Below, piece by piece: positions 63,381 through 64,000 of a stretch of 64,000 nt of DNA. A program made the translations under genes and the position numbers. The notes under the pieces are model-generated. The model was not told the origin of the DNA, did not search any database, and was given only the letters and a program-made list of their open reading frames with translations. Origin of the DNA: Ruoffia sp044336205 (lineage in GTDB: Bacteria > Bacillota > Bacilli > Lactobacillales > Aerococcaceae); contig CP172318.1 of assembly GCA_044336205.1 (NCBI GenBank), positions 2,046,001-2,110,000 on the forward strand, given 5' to 3'. The first letter of the stretch is position 1. Every line of letters starts with the position of its first letter.

Positions 63381-64000
63381 ATGGTTGAAGTACGTATTAA
63401 TGAAACCGTCTTGAGAGATGCACATCAAAGTTTGATGGCAACTCGCATGTCGACAGAAGATATGCTTCCAATTATTGAGAAAATGGACTCGGCGGGATAT
63501 TACGCACTTGAATGTTGGGGGGGTGCAACTTATGACTCAGCGATTCGTTTCTTAGATGAGGATCCATGGGAACGACTACGTGAAATTCGTAAACGTACGC
63601 CGAATACGAAATTGATGATGTTACTTAGAGGTCAAAACTTAATCGGATACCGTCACTATGCTGATGATGTTGTTGATAAGTTTATTCAAAAGGCTGTTGA
63701 GAACGGCATAGATATCTTCCGAATCTTCGATGCCTTAAACGATTCACGTAATGTTCGTGCTTCACTTGAAGCAGTTAAGAAATACGGTTCACATGCACAA
63801 TTAGCAATTGCCTATACGACAAGTGATGTTCATACCGTTGAGTATTACACAAAACTTGCAAAAGAATACAATGATATGGGTGCTGACTCAATCTGTATTA
63901 AAGACATGGCTGGTATCTTAACTCCGGCTGTTACTCGAGAATTAATTCCAGCGATTAAAGCTGTGATTGATGTTCCATTGAACTTACACACGCACGCAAC
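63381..64000 (+). CDS. oadA: Oxaloacetate decarboxylase alpha subunit, partial at window end
   Basis: It decarboxylates oxaloacetate released by citrate lyase. The 206 codons seen are the carboxyltransferase TIM barrel: VRINETVLRDAHQSLMATRM at the start, LECWGGATYDSAIRFL, MLLRGQNLIGYRHYADDVV, FRIFDALND and the metal ligands in NLHTHA at the window end. The gene runs off the right edge. AGAAAGG precedes ATG 63381. Divergent from the citrate lyase operon; beta and gamma/biotin subunits are expected downstream. Confidence 0.93.
   Translation, partial: MVEVRINETVLRDAHQSLMATRMSTEDMLPIIEKMDSAGYYALECWGGATYDSAIRFLDEDPWERLREIRKRTPNTKLMMLLRGQNLIGYRHYADDVVDKFIQKAVENGIDIFRIFDALNDSRNVRASLEAVKKYGSHAQLAIAYTTSDVHTVEYYTKLAKEYNDMGADSICIKDMAGILTPAVTRELIPAIKAVIDVPLNLHTHA

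Overview
The window comes from a low-GC Gram-positive bacterium of the order Lactobacillales; Aerococcaceae or Carnobacteriaceae is my best guess and is inference only. The evidence is methionine T-box leaders, a delta subunit of RNA polymerase, PRD/PTS sugar control, CcpA-type cre sites, and a conserved Firmicutes core block rpoE - pyrG - fba - murA - rho - rpmE2. No rRNA, tRNA or CRISPR array was seen.

Layout. 1-2.75 kb: end of an integrated element (prophage or PICI-like) with divergent repressor/Cro genes, an excisionase-like gene and a frameshifted integrase, abutting the rpmE2 terminator. 2.8-9.1 kb: rpmE2, small and broken genes, a YbaK-type deacylase, adenine deaminase, and a TPR-like gene split by an IS1182-family element. 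9.2-14.1 kb: manA, a PRD regulator and a fructose/mannose PTS IIBCA operon. 14.2-16.1 kb: a group IIC intron behind a terminator hairpin, with a frameshifted maturase. 16.1-21.1 kb: a decayed Crp/Fnr gene, ohr with a Crp/Fnr-type operator, rho, murA and an unknown protein with an HEPN RNase motif. 21.4-23.6 kb: a TraX-like protein, a SAP-like protein, and a 175-bp tandem repeat array. 23.7-30.7 kb: fba, MFS-pyrE-pyrF behind an attenuator, pyrG behind a CTP-sensing-type leader, rpoE, DUF1934. 30.8-33.1 kb: lipL-like and ywfO-like genes. 33.2-57.1 kb: two apparently identical direct IS1182-family copies bound a 22-kb segment holding two Met T-box transport loci (four MetQ paralogues plus amidohydrolase; MetNI), each divergent from an aminotransferase, a decayed beta-glucoside locus, decayed uspA and flavoprotein genes, and an amino-acid ABC operon with a broken ATPase. 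57.2-64 kb: citrate fermentation (transporter, citX, citF, citE, a citC-citD fusion, divergent oadA) with cre sites.

How it fits together. The organism appears to import methionine under T-box control, salvage purine and pyrimidine bases, take up fructose/mannose by PTS, and ferment citrate under catabolite repression. About ten genes are broken by single indels or stops, and five IS or intron insertions are present, so the genome is decaying or the consensus has indel errors; I cannot tell which from one sequence. All five solute-binding proteins here lack a lipobox cysteine, which is unusual for Gram-positives.

Least explained and most worth following: the HEPN-motif protein upstream of murA, the tandem array with competing hairpins, the non-lipoprotein binding proteins, and the Crp/Fnr-type site placed at about -41.5 of ohr beside a dead Crp/Fnr gene.
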